A DNA stretch of 64,000 nt from Chryseobacterium glaciei (GTDB lineage Bacteria; Bacteroidota; Bacteroidia; Flavobacteriales; Weeksellaceae), in contig NZ_CP015199.1 of the NCBI RefSeq assembly GCF_001648155.1, positions 1,054,001 through 1,118,000 on the forward strand. Reading direction: 5' to 3'. The notes under the pieces are model-generated. The model was given only the letters and a program-made list of their open reading frames with translations. It was not told the origin of the DNA and made no database searches. How positions within the stretch are numbered: position 1 is the stretch's first letter; each line of letters starts with the position of its first letter. Positions 59,307 to 64,000 of the stretch are shown one piece after another. The position numbers were made by a program, and so were the translations under genes.

Positions 59307-59942
59307 TTATTTTTGCTTTAAACGTCCTGCAGCAACATATCTTAACTGGAAATATTCATCATTGAAATTGTAGATATTAAGTCCGTTTGTGGTACATGCT
59401 ACAATCCTGTCGTTATGGAGATAAATCCCAACATCAGAGATTGGATGGCTTTTATCATAACGGAAAAACAATATGTCTCCTTCCTGTAAGAAAGACCTTC
59501 CTGTAAAAAGCTGAATGTCTTTAGATCTGAAAATCCCATCCGGCGTTTTAGAAAAAGTTGCTCCATAAACATCGCTGAAAAGAGCCTGCACAAAATAGGG
59601 AGCATCAACGCCGATATTTTTTTCAAGCATTTGTTTTCTATATGGTGTGCCCAGCCAGCCATCGACATAAGAATACAGTTTGTAATCTTTAATATCTTTA
59701 GGCATCACCCCCATAAGGATAGAGTATTTTTCTTTTACTCTTAAAGTATCATCGCTTAAACCTTCTGAATTATCATCTACTATAGAATAGGCAGATGTAG
59801 ACGTATCTTTTTGCTGAGTTTTATCCTTCAAATATTCATCTGAAGAATAATTATAGGGAATGTCTTTTATATATTTATTAGCCCCACACGAAAGGAGAAG
59901 CAACGCAACAAATATGTGTATATACCTGTTAATGAATTTCAT
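59307..59942 (-). CDS. NlpC/P60-like lipoprotein with replaced catalytic residues
   Basis: A 211-residue protein with lipobox LLSC and an NlpC/P60-like domain from about residue 90. The usual DCSGF motif appears as GVDAPYFVQALF, so the nucleophilic Cys is Ala, and the HVGIY motif appears as SDVGIYLHND, so the catalytic His is Asp. It is likely a non-enzymatic outer-membrane or peptidoglycan-binding part of the T6SS. First gene of the minus-strand core operon. Confidence 0.75.
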   Translation of the reverse strand: MKFINRYIHIFVALLLLSCGANKYIKDIPYNYSSDEYLKDKTQQKDTSTSAYSIVDDNSEGLSDDTLRVKEKYSILMGVMPKDIKDYKLYSYVDGWLGTPYRKQMLEKNIGVDAPYFVQALFSDVYGATFSKTPDGIFRSKDIQLFTGRSFLQEGDILFFRYDKSHPISDVGIYLHNDRIVACTTNGLNIYNFNDEYFQLRYVAAGRLKQK

Positions 59943-59959
59943 CTGTGTTTGTGTTTTGA

Positions 59960-59967
59960 CAAATATA
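59960..59967 (-). promoter_or_regulatory. -7 box of the minus-strand T6SS operon
   Basis: TATATTTG followed by TCAAAACACAAACACAG to the ATG. The same run, with few changes, follows the plus-strand box at 60040. Confidence 0.6.
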
Positions 59968-60039
59968 TAATTTTTTTTGAAATAAATAATTTAATTCTCT
60001 TTTTTTTGAAAAAATTTTTGCCATATAAAAAATACTGAA

Positions 60040-60047
60040 TATATTTG
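60040..60047 (+). promoter_or_regulatory. -7 box of the plus-strand T6SS operon
   Basis: TATATTTG with TTTTG 19 nt upstream, a good -33/-7 pair. It is followed by TCGAAACACAAACGCATTG and the ATG at 60064. Confidence 0.65.
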
Positions 60048-60063
60048 TCGAAACACAAACGCA

Positions 60064-61131
60064 TTGATGACAAAAAATAATCGCACATTTTTCCAAAATG
60101 TAGATTACAGAATCTACATTAGCCTTGGAATCTTGCTTCTAGTAAGCCTTTCTCTACTTTTATATCAATATACAAGACATGTCGATTGCGATGATGCAAA
60201 GTTTTTTATTCATGCTGATGAATATGTAATTAATCGTGTTGTAGAGTATCAGGATAATACAAAAGGAGCTCAAAATTGGGAGTGGGATTTTGGAGACAGC
60301 ACAGCTATAGATAGAAGACAAATCACTTTTCATAAGTATTCAAAACCCGGAAATTATATTGTAAAATTAAAAATAAACGGGAACTGTATTCATGAAAAAT
60401 CTCTTACAATTACAAGTATTAGTCAGGAAACAGGATATTTACCCTCTATTATTGCTCCAAATGTTGTGACCATGGGAGAAAGTATTCAGTTTGATTCCGA
60501 AAAAGAAGGTGGAGAATCTTGGGAATGGAGTTTTGGTGAAACTTCAAGAACCGATGCTTTAGGAAAAAATCCAAGCTATAAATTTAAATCTGTTGGTGAG
60601 AAAAAAATTACTCTAATCGTGAACGGAGACGTGGAACATACTGCCGTTAAAACGATTTATGTAGCTCCAAAAGCGATTAAGGCGAAGCAAAAAATAGACA
60701 TTCAGTCTTATGAATTTGAAAAACAGTCCGTTGCTTTTTCATTGCCAAGAGGAGCCGCACAGAAAGATCCTTTGGTAGACATGCTTCAGTACATTCCGGT
60801 TTCTCCAAAATCTAAATCGAAAAAAGACTCAATTATCGCTGAGAAAAAAGCACCGGAAATTTCTAATGAACAATTCCAATTGCTTTTAAATCAGGTAGCA
60901 GCACAGGCAAAAACAAAAGATGATTTTAAAGATTATCTGTGTGGAAATTTCGAAATTCCTGTTGTCGTTAATGATAAAAAACTGATGCCGTTCGGGCAAT
61001 TCTGCCAGAATATTATGGGCAAAAAAATCAAAATTACAGCGCTTAGACTTAATAAAGATTCCAAAAACTGTATCCAAAACATCAACGTTCAGTATAAAGT
61101 GAAAAAAATGATGCTTTGGGTGAGAGATTAA
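60064..61131 (+). CDS. PKD-domain membrane protein of the T6SS
   Basis: A 355-residue protein with one N-terminal membrane helix (about 17-38) and two PKD-like domains: WEWDFGDSTAIDRRQITFHK at about 77-96 and WEWSFGETSRTDALGKNPSY at about 152-171. A C-terminal domain with conserved cysteines follows. It lies 90 nt before tssH on the same strand. A periplasmic scaffold spanning the peptidoglycan is a reasonable guess; I do not assign a Tss letter. Confidence 0.75.
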   Translation: MMTKNNRTFFQNVDYRIYISLGILLLVSLSLLLYQYTRHVDCDDAKFFIHADEYVINRVVEYQDNTKGAQNWEWDFGDSTAIDRRQITFHKYSKPGNYIVKLKINGNCIHEKSLTITSISQETGYLPSIIAPNVVTMGESIQFDSEKEGGESWEWSFGETSRTDALGKNPSYKFKSVGEKKITLIVNGDVEHTAVKTIYVAPKAIKAKQKIDIQSYEFEKQSVAFSLPRGAAQKDPLVDMLQYIPVSPKSKSKKDSIIAEKKAPEISNEQFQLLLNQVAAQAKTKDDFKDYLCGNFEIPVVVNDKKLMPFGQFCQNIMGKKIKITALRLNKDSKNCIQNINVQYKVKKMMLWVRD

Positions 61132-61221
61132 TTAAAATCCTTAAACACATTCTTTAATAAAACTAACAACGTGATTAGTTAGGGAACAATACTACTATAT
61201 TAAGTAAAAACACAAAATCTC

Positions 61222-63696
61222 ATGAATCAAAATGAAATAACCTACAGTGAGGAAGTTACAAAAGCACTAAATATTGCTCAAAAAATAGGTCGAGAAAATC
61301 TTAACAAATACTTCAATGGTGCACATTTGCTTAAAGCTATGCTCAACAGAGATCTTGGTCTTTTGAAACATTTAGAAAATCTGGGAATTGATGTTTTTTA
61401 CCTTGAAGAATGGGCAGAAGTAAGGATCGAAGAAAGTCCTAAATCTTCAACAAATATTTACTCTTGTGAGCCGGATGAAATCATTGATGAGATCTTTGCA
61501 GAAGCCGATTCTGTGAGAGAAATTCTGGACGAAGAGGAAATATCTTTATTTGCTGTGATGACTGCGATCAGTTCTCCGGGAGTGGCATTCAGTTTTGATC
61601 AGATGAAAACTTTTCCAACCACAAGAAATGAATTACTGAAAGATGTTAATTCATTTGGATTAAAAACCGAATCCGAACCTTCAATATCAAAAAAGACAAG
61701 TAATACTTTTATCAAAAAATACTGCATCAATAAAAATGATCAGGTAAAAAATAAAAACAAAAAAGAACTTTTAGTAGGCCGAGACACGGAAATTAATAAA
61801 ATCACAGAAATTCTTTGTCGCTTCAGTAAACAAAATGTCTTGATAATTGGTGATCATGGCGTTGGGAAAACCGCTTTAATAGAGGGTTTTATTCAAAAAA
61901 ATATTGCAAAACAAATTCCGGATGTGCTTTCCGGTCTCCAAATTTTTGAGCTGGATATGGGAGGTTTAGTTGCCGGAGCTTCTTATAAAGGCGAAATCGA
62001 AGACAGAATTAAAAGTATCGCTCAGGAACTTAAAGCTTTCCCTAAATCTGTTTTAATTATTGAAGAATTTCATTCGCTTTTTGGAAATCAAGGCTCAGAT
62101 TCAGGGATTGTCAATCTTTTGAAAAGTGAAATATCCAATGGTTTGACAATCATTGCCACCTCAACTATCGAAGAATACACGAAAAAAATAGAAAAAGAAC
62201 AAGGTCTCGCAGGAATGTTTGAACTTCTAAAACTGGAAGAAACAGAGGATGAAACCCATCTGAGAATGTTGAAACAGACGTTAGAAGATTATCAGATTCA
62301 CCACAAAATTAAGGTAGATGACGAAACCATGAAGGAAGCCATTCGTCTCTCCAAGCGATATATGAAAGAAAAAAGCCTTCCCGCTTCTGCGATTGACTTA
62401 ATCGATCATACAATGTCTGTGTTGAAAACTGCAGGAGAATCTTTTTTAAAGGAAAAAAATCATTTATTAACCAAGATCATTCATCTTGAAGATAATGCCA
62501 ACAATTATAGTGATGCTGAACGAAAACAGCACTCCGAGTGGCAGTTAAAAGACTTGATTGAAAAAACAAAATATCTCATCAGTACTTCAGATATTTATAA
62601 GGAAGAAAATCAAATTCCGGAATTTGAAAGTGCAGATGAAATTTTAAAATATTCAAGAGAATTAATTGAAAATGTTGAAAAAATAGCTCAGCAAAAAAGA
62701 ACGCATATTACAGAACTGGATTTAGCGTTAATTATTTCTCAAAAAACCAACATACCGATCGGAAAACTGAAAGAAGAAGAAAAACAAAGACTCAACGATA
62801 TGGAAAATGTCTTGGCAAAACGTGTTGTCGGGCAAGATCATGCTATTTCCATCGTTTCGGAAGCTGTGCTGGAAACCCGTTCAGGACTAAGTAAAGCCGG
62901 ACAACCCATCGGATCTTTCTTCTTTTTAGGACCAACAGGAACCGGCAAAACAGAACTTGCAAAATCGTTGGCAGAATTCTTATTTCAGGACGAAAATGCC
63001 ATCATCCGTTTTGATATGTCTGAATTTAAGGAAGAACATTCCGCAGCGTTGCTTTATGGAGCTCCTCCGGGATATGTTGGATATGAGGAAGGCGGACTTT
63101 TAGTGAATAAAATCAGGCAAAAGCCCTATTCCATTGTTCTTTTTGATGAAATTGAAAAAGCACACGCATCAGTTTTTGATGTTTTCTTACAAATTATGGA
63201 TGAAGGAAAACTTCACGACAGATTGGGTAAAGAAGGAGATTTTTCGAATGCCATTATTTTATTTACCTCAAACATTGGTTCAGAATTTATTGTAGAATCA
63301 TTTGGAAAAGGAGAAATTCCGCCCTCTTCAAAATTACTGGAAATGATGAGCCGTTTTTTCCGTCCTGAATTTTTAGGAAGACTAACGGAAACTATTCCTT
63401 TTGCTCCTATCAGCAGAGAAAATGCACTGAAAATTTTCGAAATTCATCTTAAAAAAGAATTATTAGATCTTGTAAAAAATCTAAATATTGAATTAAGCAT
63501 TACTCAGGAAGCCAAAGAGTTTTTATCAATGGAAGGTTATGACATTAAATATGGAGCAAGACCGTTAAAAGGTATTATCAGAGGGCGACTAAGAAGACCT
63601 TTAGCTAAAAAAATTGTTGCGGACGAATATAAAGAAGGCGATAAAGTAGAAGTTTCTCTGGAAAATAACGATTTGGTTTGGAAGAAAATTAGTTAG
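61222..63696 (+). CDS. tssH: T6SS ATPase TssH (ClpV)
   Basis: An 824-residue double AAA+ ATPase. Clp-N repeats cover about 1-150. The first Walker A is GDHGVGKTAL at about 213-222, with Walker B VLIIEEFHSL (Glu in place of the usual Asp). The second Walker A is GPTGTGKTEL near 571-580, with VLFDEIEKAH and the arginine-finger region FFRPEFLGRL. It disassembles contracted TssB-TssC sheaths for reuse. The middle coiled-coil domain is shorter than in ClpB. Confidence 0.93.
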   Translation: MNQNEITYSEEVTKALNIAQKIGRENLNKYFNGAHLLKAMLNRDLGLLKHLENLGIDVFYLEEWAEVRIEESPKSSTNIYSCEPDEIIDEIFAEADSVREILDEEEISLFAVMTAISSPGVAFSFDQMKTFPTTRNELLKDVNSFGLKTESEPSISKKTSNTFIKKYCINKNDQVKNKNKKELLVGRDTEINKITEILCRFSKQNVLIIGDHGVGKTALIEGFIQKNIAKQIPDVLSGLQIFELDMGGLVAGASYKGEIEDRIKSIAQELKAFPKSVLIIEEFHSLFGNQGSDSGIVNLLKSEISNGLTIIATSTIEEYTKKIEKEQGLAGMFELLKLEETEDETHLRMLKQTLEDYQIHHKIKVDDETMKEAIRLSKRYMKEKSLPASAIDLIDHTMSVLKTAGESFLKEKNHLLTKIIHLEDNANNYSDAERKQHSEWQLKDLIEKTKYLISTSDIYKEENQIPEFESADEILKYSRELIENVEKIAQQKRTHITELDLALIISQKTNIPIGKLKEEEKQRLNDMENVLAKRVVGQDHAISIVSEAVLETRSGLSKAGQPIGSFFFLGPTGTGKTELAKSLAEFLFQDENAIIRFDMSEFKEEHSAALLYGAPPGYVGYEEGGLLVNKIRQKPYSIVLFDEIEKAHASVFDVFLQIMDEGKLHDRLGKEGDFSNAIILFTSNIGSEFIVESFGKGEIPPSSKLLEMMSRFFRPEFLGRLTETIPFAPISRENALKIFEIHLKKELLDLVKNLNIELSITQEAKEFLSMEGYDIKYGARPLKGIIRGRLRRPLAKKIVADEYKEGDKVEVSLENNDLVWKKIS

Positions 63697-63762
63697 ACTT
63701 AAATTGTATGTTTCACCACAAAATGCACAAATATTTTCACAAATAAACACAATTTTACTATC

Positions 63763-63825
63763 AATAGGAGCAGACTTTAGTCCGCTTAAAAATATATAAT
63801 GATAGTTGGCTTTAGCCAAAACTTA
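63763..63825. repeat. Small inverted repeats after tssH
   Basis: AGCAGACTTTAGTCCGCT and TTGGCTTTAGCCAA are two short hairpins. From 63826 to the end I see no gene. Confidence 0.4.
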
Positions 63826-64000
63826 AATATTTTTATAAATAAATTTAGATTCTTTTAAGAATCCAAGATGTGAAGAATCAATAATTAACTGTTTGTATAT
63901 TCAAATTTCAAACTTATAAAATCAATTAACCAAATTCAAACTTCGGATATGATTTTAGGAGAAAAAATTCAGTGGAATTCTACTTAATTTTAAATACTTA

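Noticed and set aside
36614..63696. Contractile phage tail or extracellular injection system
   Set aside because: TssK, TssO, TssN and ClpV are present, which identifies a type VI secretion system; no tape-measure, capsid or eCIS fibre genes occur.

Overview
The window looks like a Flavobacteriales chromosome, most likely Chryseobacterium or a close Weeksellaceae relative. The DNA is AT-rich, promoters carry the Bacteroidota -7 box TAnnTTTG, tRNA genes lack an encoded CCA, and the type VI secretion system is of the Bacteroidota-only type (TssN and TssO present, no TssJ/L/M). This placement is inferred from gene content; no database search was possible.

Left part (1-7.8 kb): two small transposase-like helix-turn-helix proteins, then three tandem paralogues of a membrane regulator (signal sequence, TPRs, one membrane helix, cytoplasmic helix-turn-helix). 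Each paralogue is followed by a near-identical terminator and a cassette of hairpins whose stems covary between copies. A fourth cassette stands alone.

Central part (7.8-24.8 kb), the most unusual region: an RNA maturation or repair locus on the minus strand. It encodes a Ro60/TROVE-vWA protein, an SPFH protein, two ERI1-like 3'-5' exonucleases, a calcineurin-like phosphoesterase, a tRNase Z-like metallo-beta-lactamase protein, an Rnl2-type RNA ligase, a DinB-fold protein, a cyclic-phosphate-processing receiver-domain protein, two ATP-grasp proteins and a YkuK-type RNase H-fold protein. Two kinds of tRNA-like genes surround it. At 21.75-24.1 kb are 17 compact linear tRNA genes. At 7.8-8.6 kb and 13.85-14.0 kb are tRNA-like genes in circularly permuted order: T arm and 3' acceptor strand first, then a linker of 2-26 nt, then 5' acceptor strand and D arm. 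Their acceptor strands, and in the best cases their anticodon strands, are complementary. At 12.05-12.23 kb a linear tRNA-Gly-like gene carries about 120 nt inserted at the anticodon. Four promoters in the window share one architecture, TGCGTA/TACGCA-N7-TGCGYA-N9-(-7 box). They drive the two permuted clusters, the TROVE gene and a tatD gene. My model, which is inference, is a regulated tRNA replacement and maturation system: precursors are trimmed at the acceptor by a tRNase Z-like enzyme (and host RNase P), ends are processed by the phosphoesterase, receiver-domain protein and exonucleases, sealed at the anticodon by the ligase, and monitored by Ro60.

24.9-32.7 kb: a tightly overlapping MoxR ATPase / vWA / beta-propeller-type (bpX) ternary operon. 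32.9-36.5 kb: housekeeping genes (VOC protein, deoD, tatD, two unknowns).

36.6-63.7 kb: a type VI secretion locus with effector/immunity cargo. The minus strand carries cargo genes, VgrG, three Hcp, TssC, TssB, TssF, TssE, accessory genes, TssO, TssK, a lysozyme-like + M23 effector with lipoprotein neighbours, a PAAR-like DUF4280 tip, TssN, TssG and an NlpC-like lipoprotein. The plus strand carries a PKD-domain membrane protein and TssH/ClpV, transcribed from a divergent promoter pair. A decayed VgrG tail and metallopeptidase remnant marks past cargo turnover.
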